Of a stretch of DNA of 64,000 bases, positions 17,368 to 26,808 are shown piece by piece. The first letter of the stretch is position 1. Every line of letters begins with the position of its first letter. Made by a program: the position numbers and the translations under genes. Source of the DNA: Chitinophaga qingshengii (lineage in GTDB: Bacteria > Bacteroidota > Bacteroidia > Chitinophagales > Chitinophagaceae); assembly GCF_014529935.1 (NCBI RefSeq), contig NZ_JACVFC010000007.1, positions 186,001 through 250,000 of the forward strand, given 5' to 3'. Under the pieces are notes generated by a model. That model did not search any database. It saw nothing but the letters and a program-made list of their open reading frames with translations, and was not told the DNA's origin.

Positions 17368-18837
17368 ATGAAACATCCATATATATTACCGTTGTTGGGA
17401 ATACTTACCCTCAGTGCCTGCAGCAAGGATTTTATCAACCTGGCGCCACAGTCCAACCAAACAACGTCCACTTTCTTTAAAACCGCGTCCGACTTTGAGC
17501 AGGGCGTTAATGCGATATACGACGGGTTACAGAGTAACCAGACTTACGGTAAAACTTACTATTACCTGATGGAAGTACGCAGCGACAACACCGATATCTG
17601 GGACCGTGGAGCGCTGGCGGGTGTTGCTTCCCAGATTGATTTCTTTACCGAAGTCACCACCAACCCTTTTGTCAGCGATGGTTATGCCGGCGCCTATGTG
17701 ATCATTACCCGCGCCAACGCCGTGCTGGACCAGATAGATGCGTCAGCCATTCCTGATGCGTCGAAGAAGCAGTATAAAGGAGAAGCCCTGTTCCTGCGGG
17801 CCTTGTCTTATTTCAACCTGGTACGGCTATACGGTCCGGTGCCGCTGGTCACCAAAATGGAAACTACCTCACAGGCTTTGAATCATAAAAGGAATGCCGT
17901 AGCGGAAGTGTACGGCCAGATAGAAAACGATCTGCAAGCGGCAGCCTCGCTGCTACCGGCTGTATATACTAACGTCAACGACTATGGCCGGGCTACAGCC
18001 GGCAGCGCCTGGGGATTGTTAGGTAAAGTGCGGGTGACGCAGAAAAAATGGAATGACGCGCTGGCAGCCCTGAAAAATGTTACCGGTTACAATCTGCTCA
18101 CCGACTACGCAGACCTCTACAAACCGGCCAATGTGGTGAATTCAGAAATATTGTTTGCCGTGCGTTACAAAAAAGGGCTTAATCCATCTGAGGGGAACAA
18201 CTATTTCGCCGATATGGTGCCGGTGTCTTTCTATTATAATGGTGTATTGTATGGCGGCTCCAATAACAACAGGCCTACACATGACCTGGTGGCCGCTTAC
18301 GAGTCGGGCGACAAACGTTTGGGCGTATCGCTCGATACTACCTATAACAACAGTGCCACCAATGTAGTCAAAGGCAACTATGTCAAAAAATACCTGGATG
18401 TACCGGGTGCTACCAATGATGGCGGCAGTAATTTCCCTGTATTGCGTTATGCCGACATCCTGTTGTTACAGGCAGAAGCGCTTAATGAGCAGGGGTACAA
18501 TCCTGCTACCGGCGTAGGGACCGCTTTCGGTTTCCTGAATGCTGTCCGTACCCGTGCCGGTTTGCCGGAAAAGAAGCCGGCCGATTTGCCGGACCAGGCT
18601 AGTTTCCGGGCGGCTGTCTTCCAGGAGAGGCGTGTGGAGCTGGCTTTTGAAAATGACCGCTGGTTTGATCTGGCGCGTAGTACCAACGGGGTGGCCGTGT
18701 TGCAGGCATACCTGAAACAGGAGTATAATCTGACCACACCGGTACTGAATGCCGATCGCCTGCTGTTTCCGATACCGCAAAGTGAAATCAATATACACAA
18801 CGATCCCGCCAATTTCCCGCAGAACAAAGGGTACTAG
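17368..18837 (+). CDS. SusD/RagB-family surface lipoprotein (system ii)
   Basis: 489 aa; the start MKHPYILPLLGILTLSAC gives a lipobox with Cys18. SusD marks in order: TFFKTASDFEQGVNAIYDGL, FLRALSYFNLVRLYGPVPL, GRATAGSAWGLLGKV, FPVLRYADILLLQAEALNE, NAVRTRAGL, ENDRWFDLAR and a final LLFPIPQSEI. It is 12 bases after SusC and 21 before the S15 hydrolase, so one operon. It is paralogous to the system iv SusD (33907-35277). It presumably captures the substrate that the secreted hydrolase next door produces or further degrades. Confidence 0.94.
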   Translation: MKHPYILPLLGILTLSACSKDFINLAPQSNQTTSTFFKTASDFEQGVNAIYDGLQSNQTYGKTYYYLMEVRSDNTDIWDRGALAGVASQIDFFTEVTTNPFVSDGYAGAYVIITRANAVLDQIDASAIPDASKKQYKGEALFLRALSYFNLVRLYGPVPLVTKMETTSQALNHKRNAVAEVYGQIENDLQAAASLLPAVYTNVNDYGRATAGSAWGLLGKVRVTQKKWNDALAALKNVTGYNLLTDYADLYKPANVVNSEILFAVRYKKGLNPSEGNNYFADMVPVSFYYNGVLYGGSNNNRPTHDLVAAYESGDKRLGVSLDTTYNNSATNVVKGNYVKKYLDVPGATNDGGSNFPVLRYADILLLQAEALNEQGYNPATGVGTAFGFLNAVRTRAGLPEKKPADLPDQASFRAAVFQERRVELAFENDRWFDLARSTNGVAVLQAYLKQEYNLTTPVLNADRLLFPIPQSEINIHNDPANFPQNKGY

Positions 18838-18858
18838 CGGCGGATAAACAGGGGAACC

Positions 18859-20778
18859 ATGAAACATATTTATGCCGGCGTGTTGTGCGTGCTGCTGTCG
18901 TTGACAGCAGCCGCGCGGACCGCCGGGGACTCTGCATGGGTACATACCCACTATGTCAAAAAAGAACAGTATATCCGTATGCGTGATGGGGTACAATTGT
19001 TCACCGTTATTTACCAGCCTGTGGATAGCAGTGAGCGGCATCCGGTACTCATGACCCGCACACCTTACTCCTGTGCGCCCTATGGCGCGGCTTTGTCGCC
19101 CAACCTGTGGAATTCCTACTGGCATCAGTATGTCCGTGAGGGTTATATCATTGTGATGCAGGATGTGCGTGGCCGTTGGATGAGCGAAGGGCAGTTTGCC
19201 GACATCCGTCCCTTTAATCCGGATAAAAAGGGAACCGCTACTGATGAAGCCAGTGATACCTACGATACTATCGATTGGTTGTTGCAGCACGTATCGCACA
19301 ATAACGGGAGGGTGGGGCTTTTCGGTATTTCCTATCCCGGTTTCTACACTACCATGGGCGCATTATGCGGGCATCCCGCGTTGAAGGCTGCCAGTCCGCA
19401 GGCGCCGGTGACCGATTGGTTTCATGGCGACGATTTCCATCATAACGGCGCCTTTTTCCTGATGGACTGTTTCGGGTTTTATACCAAAGGGTTCGGGTAT
19501 CCGCATCCGCGGCCGATATCGGTCGCGCCCGTACAGGCGTTGCAGTTACCCTGCGCCGATAACTACCAGACCTTTCTGCAGATAGGCGCCATCCCTAATT
19601 TCACCAAACTAACCGGCGATAGTCTCGCGTTCTGGAAAGAGCTGATGGTCCATCCGAACTATGACGACTGGTGGAAGGCCCGTGATCCGAGGCAGCATGT
19701 GGGACGTATACAACCGGCGATATTAGTGGTGGGTGGGCTTTTTGATGCAGAAGATTGTTACGGCGCCTGGAACTTGTACAAAGCGATTGAACAACAAAAG
19801 CCGGCCACCCATTTTAATAAACTGGTGATGGGCCCGTGGTATCATGGACAGTGGGCATCCTCTGACGGCTCGCGGTTAGGCAATGTACAATTTGGCGGTA
19901 ATACGGCCACCTGGTACCAGGAACATATAGAGGTACCTTTCTTTAATTATTATCTCAAAGACAAAGGGTCGCTGGCAAATTTGCCGGAAGCAACCATCTT
20001 TTTCACCGGGGAGAACCGCTGGCGGCAGTTTACCGCCTGGCCATCCGCAGCAGTGCAGTACAAGTCATTGTACCTGCAGCCCGGCTGCGCGCTGGGATGG
20101 ACGCCGCCTGCCGGTGCAACGAAGCCCTACAGTGAGTATATCAGTGATCCCGCCCATCCGGTGCCTTATACCGGTGAGGTGCATTATGTCCGTACCCGTG
20201 ACTATATGACCGATGATCAGCGTTTTGCTGCCCGCCGGGCGGATGTGCTGACGTTTGAAACCGCGCCGCTTACCGAAGCAGTAAGTATAGGCGGTACCGT
20301 TACAGCGGATCTTCGTGTAAGCATTACCGGTACCGATGCCGATTTTGTGGTGAAGATCATTGATGTGTTTCCGGATGATTTCAGTTATCCCGGGGCGCCG
20401 CAGCCTAATAAAACCCGTGACGCCGGCGGCCCGCACCCGATGGGCGGTTACCAGATGCTGGTCCGTGGGGAGATTTTCCGGGGGCGTTACCGGCATAGTT
20501 TCACCCATCCGGAAGCATTTACGCCCGGAAAAGTGGAGCAGGTACGGTTTGACCTGCCCGATATTGCCCACACCTTTTTAAAAGGACATCGTATGATGGT
20601 GCAGATACAAAGCAGCTGGTTTCCATTGGCCGACAGGAATCCGCAGCAGTTCATTAATATATACGAGGCGCAGGATAAAGATTTTCAGAAAGCCGGTATC
20701 CGGGTATATCATGATGCGGCACATCCTTCGGGGGTAATATTGCCGGTGATCCCCGCAGTTGTTTTGAACGGGCAATAG
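18859..20778 (+). CDS. Secreted S15/CocE-NonD-family hydrolase (X-Pro dipeptidyl-peptidase-like)
   Basis: 639 aa with a signal peptide (MKHIYAGVLCVLLSLTAAA). The N-terminal alpha/beta hydrolase has RDGVQLFT (42-49), TRTPY, VMQDVRGRWMSEG (99-111) and the nucleophile motif GISYPG (156-161, Ser158). The acid is likely in GGLFDAEDCYGAW and the His in MGPWYHGQW. The C-terminal jelly-roll of this family follows (HYVRTRDYMTDDQRF ... LTFETAPLTEAVSIGGTV). Such enzymes cleave X-Pro dipeptides, glutaryl side chains or acyl esters. Being last in the SusC-SusD operon, it points to a peptide, ester or amide substrate for system ii rather than a glycan. Exact specificity is not readable. Confidence 0.9.
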   Translation: MKHIYAGVLCVLLSLTAAARTAGDSAWVHTHYVKKEQYIRMRDGVQLFTVIYQPVDSSERHPVLMTRTPYSCAPYGAALSPNLWNSYWHQYVREGYIIVMQDVRGRWMSEGQFADIRPFNPDKKGTATDEASDTYDTIDWLLQHVSHNNGRVGLFGISYPGFYTTMGALCGHPALKAASPQAPVTDWFHGDDFHHNGAFFLMDCFGFYTKGFGYPHPRPISVAPVQALQLPCADNYQTFLQIGAIPNFTKLTGDSLAFWKELMVHPNYDDWWKARDPRQHVGRIQPAILVVGGLFDAEDCYGAWNLYKAIEQQKPATHFNKLVMGPWYHGQWASSDGSRLGNVQFGGNTATWYQEHIEVPFFNYYLKDKGSLANLPEATIFFTGENRWRQFTAWPSAAVQYKSLYLQPGCALGWTPPAGATKPYSEYISDPAHPVPYTGEVHYVRTRDYMTDDQRFAARRADVLTFETAPLTEAVSIGGTVTADLRVSITGTDADFVVKIIDVFPDDFSYPGAPQPNKTRDAGGPHPMGGYQMLVRGEIFRGRYRHSFTHPEAFTPGKVEQVRFDLPDIAHTFLKGHRMMVQIQSSWFPLADRNPQQFINIYEAQDKDFQKAGIRVYHDAAHPSGVILPVIPAVVLNGQ

Positions 20779-20837
20779 AGACATTTCCCCTATTACCCCG
20801 GAATAGCCGCTTCATCTGAAGGAAACTGAATGACATC

Positions 20838-21383
20838 TTAGTCCTGGGTTTCAGCCCTGGAGGACCATATATCCCGTTTCATCAGGATATCCGTTTGTTC
20901 ATCCGCACCTAAGCGGAAGATATGGGTCCCAAAAGGAACGAAGTTATGTTTACGATAGAAGCCTTGTGCCTTTTCATTTTTATCCCATACGCCCAGCCAT
21001 AGGAAAGCGACTTTTTTCTCCCGGGCTACGGCGATGGCTTTATCCAGCAGTTGCCTGCCGGCTTTCAGTCCCTGGTGTTGTTGCAGGACATAGATTCTTT
21101 CTATTTCCAGGGTGTTTTGGTCCCGGAGGTCTGTCTGTGCGTTGCCGGTGTTTAGTTTGATGTATCCGATGGGAGCGTCCTGGTGAAAAGCCAGGTAGTA
21201 GCTGCTGTCCGGCGAATTGATTTCGTGTGTCAGCTGCGCTTCATTAAAATACCGGGATAGGTAGTCCCGCATATCTTCCGGTGTATTAAAGGTTTCATAG
21301 GTTTCCCTAAAAGTGGTGATGGCGAGGGGTTGTAGTTGTGTGATATTTTCCGTCGTTGCGCGAATAATATGTATAGCCGTCAT
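20838..21383 (-). CDS. GNAT-family N-acetyltransferase
   Basis: 181 aa, cytoplasmic. The GNAT fold is shown by LEIERIYVLQQHQGLKAGRQLLDKAI (strand 4, then the acetyl-CoA loop with Q-x-x-x-x-G-x-x-L) and WLGVWDKNEKAQGFYRKHNFVPFG (motif B, with the Tyr acid). The opening IRATTENITQL is typical of the RimI-like subgroup. It converges on the S15 hydrolase gene (60 bases between stops) and is divergent from the 269-aa membrane protein. Acceptor unknown. Confidence 0.88.
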   Translation of the reverse strand: MTAIHIIRATTENITQLQPLAITTFRETYETFNTPEDMRDYLSRYFNEAQLTHEINSPDSSYYLAFHQDAPIGYIKLNTGNAQTDLRDQNTLEIERIYVLQQHQGLKAGRQLLDKAIAVAREKKVAFLWLGVWDKNEKAQGFYRKHNFVPFGTHIFRLGADEQTDILMKRDIWSSRAETQD

Positions 21384-21450
21384 GAATTCCTTTTTTGCAA
21401 AGATACTTCAGGCGTGATATACCATCATCATTCCGACAGTTTCCTTTTAG

Positions 21451-21458
21451 TACCTTCG
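21451..21458 (+). promoter_or_regulatory. Probable -7 box abutting the 21463 start codon
   Basis: TACCTTCG matches TAnnTTTG at seven of eight positions and ends four bases before the ATG, which would give a nearly leaderless mRNA. Confidence 0.35.
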
Positions 21459-21462
21459 CGGT

Positions 21463-22272
21463 ATGACGAGACAAGAAACGCAACTGACTGACAGGGATAT
21501 TCAATTGCTGAAAAGCCTGGGGAAGGTGAAGGGGCGCCGTTTGAGGTTGCTGTTGTTTTTTACCCTGGTTACGCTGGTATTTGGGTTGTTATTAATAATG
21601 CCGCTGCAGGAAGCAGCTGGTTTTACGATTGGAGTAGGACTAATATTCCTGCTGATGTTCTCGCTTTGCTATTTTATGTGGCGGGGGGTGTGGCTAATGC
21701 GGCGGCGTAGTGAGCGGAGTATTGCCAACGGGAAAAAGGGCATTATAGAAATGCCGTTAAAAACATTGCAGGCCAATGGTCGTGGCGGGGTGGATTATGT
21801 GGCCGACAATGGCGAGGTGTACCGGGTAGCGGTTCCTTTGCCGGGTGTTTCTGTATTAGGAAAACAGCTGCCGTCCTGGTACCCGGGCGTAATAGAGCGG
21901 GCCGCCGGAATTACCGGTGAGCGGGTACAGCTGCATATCAGTGTTACCGGTGTGTTGCTGCAGGCGACTTACCCCGATGCGCCGGCAGTGAGTGCGCCGG
22001 CGGTGTTAACGGAAACGGATAAACACCTGGTGCATCAGTACCGCGACCGGGAGAAAACGATCGTCATCGGAAAAATTACAGAGATATTATACCCCTTACA
22101 ACGGCGGAAAAGCGGCCCGGAAACGTATATCCGTTTGGGTGATACCCTTTATCTGCTGAAGCCGTTGCGGCAGACCGAACATCCAGTTACGCCCGGGCTG
22201 GAAGTGCATCTGCATGTGCTGCCGGGAAAAAATGGAGAGGCAGATCAGCTGTTGTATTTGCTGGGGGCATAG
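21463..22272 (+). CDS. Membrane protein of unknown function, 269 aa
   Basis: An N-terminal cytoplasmic stub with many basic residues (GKVKGRRLR) is followed by two membrane helices (about 27-45 and 50-72), then a soluble domain of about 195 residues rich in beta-strand patterns (GVDYVADNGEVYRVAVPLPGV; VQLHISVTGVLLQATYP). It shows no motif I recognise. It is read as a single gene, with a possible -7 box four bases before the ATG. Two-helix anchor plus strand-rich domain resembles small uncharacterised Bacteroidota membrane proteins; no function is proposed. Confidence 0.75.
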   Translation: MTRQETQLTDRDIQLLKSLGKVKGRRLRLLLFFTLVTLVFGLLLIMPLQEAAGFTIGVGLIFLLMFSLCYFMWRGVWLMRRRSERSIANGKKGIIEMPLKTLQANGRGGVDYVADNGEVYRVAVPLPGVSVLGKQLPSWYPGVIERAAGITGERVQLHISVTGVLLQATYPDAPAVSAPAVLTETDKHLVHQYRDREKTIVIGKITEILYPLQRRKSGPETYIRLGDTLYLLKPLRQTEHPVTPGLEVHLHVLPGKNGEADQLLYLLGA

Positions 22273-22386
22273 GGAACCGGGTAACCTAGGTAGCCCTGGG
22301 CTAAAATGGTTGTTTCTCCCAAATGAATGCAAATTCAAATCGCTAAAACGAAAAGGGTTATTCCTGGTTACAGGGTAGGTTCATCC

Positions 22387-24726
22387 TTATTCTGCCTTCA
22401 GGCTGTCGGCCGGATTGGTCATTGCCGCTTTAATACCCTGGTAGCTGATCGTCAGCAGTGCTATCAGTGTGGCGAGCAGGCCGGCCATTACAAACATCCA
22501 CCAGGAAAGGGATATGTGATAGTCCATATGTTGTAACAGCACCTGCATGGCCCAGGCAGCCAGGGGAGTGGCAAGCAGGAAGGCCAGGAATACCGGTTTC
22601 ATCAGATCGGCTGACAGCATCAGCCACAGGCGTGTAACACTGGCGCCAAAAACTTTACGGATACCAATTTCGCGGATACGTTTTTCTGCCATAAATGTAG
22701 ATAACCCCAGTAACCCCAGGCAGGAAATGATAATAGCCAGCGTACCAACCACACTGACCATATGCCAGGTGGATTGGATACCCCGGAACTTACGTTCCTG
22801 TGCATCCTGCGTAAAATGGAATTCAAAAGGAAAACCTGGGGCCGCTTTCTTAAACGCGGCTTCAAGTTGTTGTACCTGTTGTTTCCATTGCCCGTCGTTG
22901 ACGAGCCGCACAAAAATATGATTCAGGGTACCGGTATTGAGAAATACGGCGAGCGGCGGAGTGGTTTCAAACGGATCATTAAAAGAGAAGTTTTTGACTA
23001 CGCCGATGACCATATTCTGGCCGATTAATGTACCCACTATAGGTGGTTTTAATCCCATTTTTTTGACGGCAGCCTCATTCAGGATACAGCCCAGCGTATC
23101 GCCGAAGTCGCGGCTAAAGTCCCGCCCCTCCGCGAGGGACAGCCCGGTTGTTTTAATCCAGTCGTATTGTACCTGGCTGAGACAGACCATAAAGTTCTGA
23201 TCAGCGGTTTTACCAGGCCATACCATGTCATTGGTAGCGCCGTTGAAACGCACCAGGTCATCATTGCCGGCGGAAACGCTTTGCACCCCCGGGATCTGCA
23301 GAAATGCTTCGCGGAGAGTATTGTACCTGCCGGCCATATTGCCGCGGGTGGGAATATCGATCAGGTTTTCGGCATCATAGCCGATCGGAAGCTGCTGTAC
23401 ATACTGGTGCTGCCGGAATATAACGATGGTAGTAATGATGAGGAAAATGGAAATCATGAACTGAAAGGTGACGAGGCCTTTGCGGAAAATAGCGCTCCCA
23501 CGGTGACTGAGTACCTGTCCTTTTAATACTTTAACAGGGCGGAAAGCACTGAGGAAAAAAGCGGGGTAACTGCCGGCAATAAGGCCGGTCATCAGCGCCA
23601 GTCCAACAATGGACAGCCACAGCTGCCAGTTGGCCAGGTCCATCACCAGGTGGGTACGGAGCAGGGTATTCATCGCATGGATACTCAGTTTAGCCAGAAT
23701 GATACCTGTCACCAGGGCTAACAGGGCCATGGCAACGGATTCAGAGAGAAACTGATATATAAGCTGCTGCCGGGTGGCGCCAAGGGTTTTACGGACGCCT
23801 ACTTCCCGGGCACGTTGGGCAGAGCGGGCAGTAGCCAGGTTCATAAAGTTGATACAGGCCAGCAGTAACACAAAAATGCCGATAATAACGGCGAACTGGA
23901 TAATCTGTATTCTGCCACCAGCGGGGCGCCCATTCTTAAATTTCCCATAGAGGTGGAAGTCAGCAAAGGGATAGGCAAAAGCGGTGCTGTTACCGTAACG
24001 GGTACCGATTAGTTTTTTGAGTTTATCGTTAAATACCTTCGGATCAACATGGGGTTTGAGGGTGATGAAAGTCTGCATGGCATTATAATCCCAGCGGTCT
24101 GATATACCCGGCGTCTGTTGTTCCACGAGGCGGTAGGGTAATACCACATCAAAACGAAGGGTACTGTGTTCGGGGATATCCTGTATAACGGCGCCTACTT
24201 TCAGGCTACGTGTCTGATTATGCTGGAATACTTTGCCGACAGCATCGTCGGTGCCAAAGAATTTGCGCGCGGTGCTGGAGGAGATGACGATAGAACCGGG
24301 GTCAGAAAGGGCTGCTACCGGATCGCCGGCGATGACGGGGAACCGGAAAATGTGGAAGAAATCAGGATCGGCATAGATCCCGTTTTCGTAAGTGCTTTTC
24401 TCTCCGATATGTAACAGCTGATCGCCACCATTGGCAATACGGGCTACATGATCGGCGTCCGGCAGCCCGTCGCGGATAGCGGTGGCTAATGCGGGCGTAG
24501 TAGTGTAGCCGGTATACATCACGTTCTCCCTGGTATCATTGATCAGGATGCCATAAATGGAGGACAGGTTCTGATGAAACCGGTCGAACTGCAATTCATT
24601 TTTTACAAAGAGGATAAAAATGATGCCCAGCGCAAGGCCTATAGATAGTCCGCTGATATTCACAAAAGTGAAAAGCCTGTTTTTGACCATTCCGCGGAAT
24701 ATGGCGGCGTAGTAGTTTTTCAGCAT
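22387..24726 (-). CDS. ABC transporter permease, MacB/FtsX type (no ATPase nearby)
   Basis: 779 aa from MLKNYYAAIF; the longer frame to 24867 adds a non-conserved segment. Layout of Bacteroidota MacB-like permeases: helix 1 right after the start (LFTFVNISGLSIGLALGIIFILF), a large periplasmic MacB-PCD domain, a central helix block (FVLLLACINFMNLATARSAQRAREVGVRKTLGA, with the cytoplasmic GVRKTLGA coupling motif), a second periplasmic domain, and a C-terminal repeat (EKRIREIGIRKVFGASVTRL) with the last helices. These proteins work as two fused FtsX modules, moving lipids, peptides or toxins, or acting mechanically. No ATP-binding partner is adjacent. A paralogue lies at 55046-57424. Confidence 0.88.
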   Translation of the reverse strand: MLKNYYAAIFRGMVKNRLFTFVNISGLSIGLALGIIFILFVKNELQFDRFHQNLSSIYGILINDTRENVMYTGYTTTPALATAIRDGLPDADHVARIANGGDQLLHIGEKSTYENGIYADPDFFHIFRFPVIAGDPVAALSDPGSIVISSSTARKFFGTDDAVGKVFQHNQTRSLKVGAVIQDIPEHSTLRFDVVLPYRLVEQQTPGISDRWDYNAMQTFITLKPHVDPKVFNDKLKKLIGTRYGNSTAFAYPFADFHLYGKFKNGRPAGGRIQIIQFAVIIGIFVLLLACINFMNLATARSAQRAREVGVRKTLGATRQQLIYQFLSESVAMALLALVTGIILAKLSIHAMNTLLRTHLVMDLANWQLWLSIVGLALMTGLIAGSYPAFFLSAFRPVKVLKGQVLSHRGSAIFRKGLVTFQFMISIFLIITTIVIFRQHQYVQQLPIGYDAENLIDIPTRGNMAGRYNTLREAFLQIPGVQSVSAGNDDLVRFNGATNDMVWPGKTADQNFMVCLSQVQYDWIKTTGLSLAEGRDFSRDFGDTLGCILNEAAVKKMGLKPPIVGTLIGQNMVIGVVKNFSFNDPFETTPPLAVFLNTGTLNHIFVRLVNDGQWKQQVQQLEAAFKKAAPGFPFEFHFTQDAQERKFRGIQSTWHMVSVVGTLAIIISCLGLLGLSTFMAEKRIREIGIRKVFGASVTRLWLMLSADLMKPVFLAFLLATPLAAWAMQVLLQHMDYHISLSWWMFVMAGLLATLIALLTISYQGIKAAMTNPADSLKAE

Positions 24727-25018
24727 AATCTGGAATTTTAACCTGCTGATAGCTGCTCCGCCAAGAAGGTGCCATAATTGAAACCTTTGCCTGGCGGGGA
24801 AGTGGCGGTGGAGGGGCGTCCGTTTTTGGAACAGATATGTCCGAATCCGTACGCACGGGTAGATCAACGGATGATCGCACCAACGATATGCATGACCAGG
24901 GAATGGGTCGGCGCCGGAAAACTGCTGTCGTAAACTGCTATGGGCAGTTAGAGCGGAGAAGCCATCGTGACAAGTAGCTGAAGAAAAGCCGCTGGTGGCG
25001 CATTCCTGGTAATCCTGA

Positions 25019-25933
25019 TCACCAGTTGCCGTTGGGGGACTGCTGCAGGATGGTTTTGGCGCGCAGTTGTCCCTGTTTCATCCAGCTTTGCATCAGCAGT
25101 CTGTCGAACCGCAGGCCGGTCGGGAAATCGGGGTCCAGCTCAGCCTCCGGGCTGATATAATACACCTTCACCGGTGTGCTGGCTGACTGTTTGTAGGCGC
25201 TGAGTACTTCGAGATCATTTTCCCGTACCTCCTGTATAAAAATGGTGACGGCCCGCATGAGCACATCCAGCAGCGCGGTATAGTTGCCGGTGCCTGGTTG
25301 CTGGGCATCGGGATTATTACTGAGGATGTATATCCGGTGTTCCTGCTGCGGTGGCAGGTTGCTGACTACTGCGCGGGTAGGAATGACTTCGCGGTTGCCG
25401 CCATCCACGTACTGCAGGCCATTGATGGTAACGGGCGGCATAAAAACGGCCTGGTTGCTGCTGCTTTGCAATGCTTTCACCAACATTTCCGTGGTGCTGA
25501 TAACCAGGTTGTCATAATGTGGATTGGCAGCCAGCGGCCGGGAGGAGAAAACCGTCAGCCGCCCTGTTTGCAGGCAGACCGCATTGAGGCACAGCAGGGC
25601 AGGGGACTGTTGTATGGTATGCCACGCTGCATCCGTCATCTGTTGCCGGATCTGGTTTTCCAGTGGTGTAGTATCATACAGGTAAGGTTTGTTGTTGATG
25701 ATATTATCGATCGCATTTTGTTTGTTGAGAATATCCGCGTTGCTGTTACTGAGGTAGATATCTGTGACCTCCGGTATTTTACCGGCGGCCACCATGGCGG
25801 CGATGAGTGCGCCGGTGCTGGTACCGCTGATGAGATCGAAGTTGCGGATGCCGGTGGTGGTCATCAGTTGCCGGAGCGCGCCTACGCTGAAGGCGCCTTT
25901 AGCACCACCACCGCTGGTAATAAGTACGTTCAT
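25019..25933 (-). CDS. Patatin-like phospholipase
   Basis: 304 aa, no signal peptide. The patatin Ser-Asp dyad motifs are clear: the oxyanion loop GGGAKGA (8-14), the nucleophile GTSTG (37-41, Ser39) and, later, YVDGGNRE with the catalytic Asp of DGG. Expected activity is lipid acyl hydrolysis. The start overlaps the upstream gene by four bases (ATGA at 25930-25933), so the two are translationally coupled. The partner is an exported protein with outer-membrane-like strands, which may mean a shared membrane-lipid task; that link is inference. Confidence 0.9.
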   Translation of the reverse strand: MNVLITSGGGAKGAFSVGALRQLMTTTGIRNFDLISGTSTGALIAAMVAAGKIPEVTDIYLSNSNADILNKQNAIDNIINNKPYLYDTTPLENQIRQQMTDAAWHTIQQSPALLCLNAVCLQTGRLTVFSSRPLAANPHYDNLVISTTEMLVKALQSSSNQAVFMPPVTINGLQYVDGGNREVIPTRAVVSNLPPQQEHRIYILSNNPDAQQPGTGNYTALLDVLMRAVTIFIQEVRENDLEVLSAYKQSASTPVKVYYISPEAELDPDFPTGLRFDRLLMQSWMKQGQLRAKTILQQSPNGNW

Positions 25934-26769
25934 GATCTTTTTTTGAAAGGCTGATGAAACAGGACAAGGCCAACGGCGAAGCCCATCCGGGTGGATTTCA
26001 GTTCATTGTTGACCGACAGATTGATACCGAAAGGTCCCAGCTGTAATTCGGCGCCCAATGCTACCTGGTTGAAATGTACGAAGCTGGTGTTATATTCCGT
26101 ATAAGCGTTAAGGTTACCAACGCCGACGGGTATCTTTTTTACCGAGATATCGGTCACCCGTACGGCCAGCCGGGTGCTGAGCGTTGTATAGAAAGTATTG
26201 CCACGGAGGAAAACAGCGGGACCAGCCATCAGGCGAAGCCTGCCACCACATTGACCGGGCGGGGCGAAGGTGTAGCTAAGATAACCCCGCAGGGTACCCA
26301 GGTAGGCTACCTGGTTGCTGAAGATGTTGGCCGCGCCCTGGCTAAGCTCCAACCTTTTTTCAAAACCGCTGCAGAACTCAGATGAGGGAAAGTCCGGATG
26401 GGCAATACCGGAGCGGTTCATATAAACGAGCCACTGAAAAACGTTATTGGCTTCATCGTCCGGCAGGGCATCGGCGAAGCAGGTACCGTTCAGGGTGTCG
26501 TTAATGAAAGTCGCGGTTTGCCGGCTCACGCGGACAAAATCGCGGTAGCCCTGAGGATTTTTTTGTTTCAGCTGTGAGAGCAGCTGTTCGTTGGCGCTGT
26601 CCTGCGGCTGATATTTTCCGAGGGTTTTCGTGAGCGCAGATATGGTGTTTGCATAGGAGACCGCTTTAGCTCTGCAGATGGCATTATCACAGCATTTCTC
26701 AGTCGTTTGTGCAGTGAGCTCCCGGATGCTGCCTATGCATAGTAACAATAGCAGCAGGGTGTTTTTCAT
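25930..26769 (-). CDS. Exported, probably outer-membrane-associated protein of unknown function
   Basis: 279 aa with a signal peptide (MKNTLLLLLLCIGSIRELTAQ). The first half is polar, with paired Cys (KCCDNAICRAKA; TCFADALP; EFCSGFEK) that could form disulfides. The second half alternates strand-like segments (LRGYLSYTFAPP, GRLRLMAGPAVFLRGNTFYTTLSTRLAVRV, HFNQVALGAELQLGPFGINLSV) as in a small barrel or usher-like domain. It is the first gene of a two-gene unit with the patatin gene (4-base overlap). No family is recognised. Confidence 0.75.
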   Translation of the reverse strand: MKNTLLLLLLCIGSIRELTAQTTEKCCDNAICRAKAVSYANTISALTKTLGKYQPQDSANEQLLSQLKQKNPQGYRDFVRVSRQTATFINDTLNGTCFADALPDDEANNVFQWLVYMNRSGIAHPDFPSSEFCSGFEKRLELSQGAANIFSNQVAYLGTLRGYLSYTFAPPGQCGGRLRLMAGPAVFLRGNTFYTTLSTRLAVRVTDISVKKIPVGVGNLNAYTEYNTSFVHFNQVALGAELQLGPFGINLSVNNELKSTRMGFAVGLVLFHQPFKKRS

Positions 26770-26808
26770 AACCGGAAGTTAGGGTATTTCAGGGAAGTAT
26801 CCATGCAG

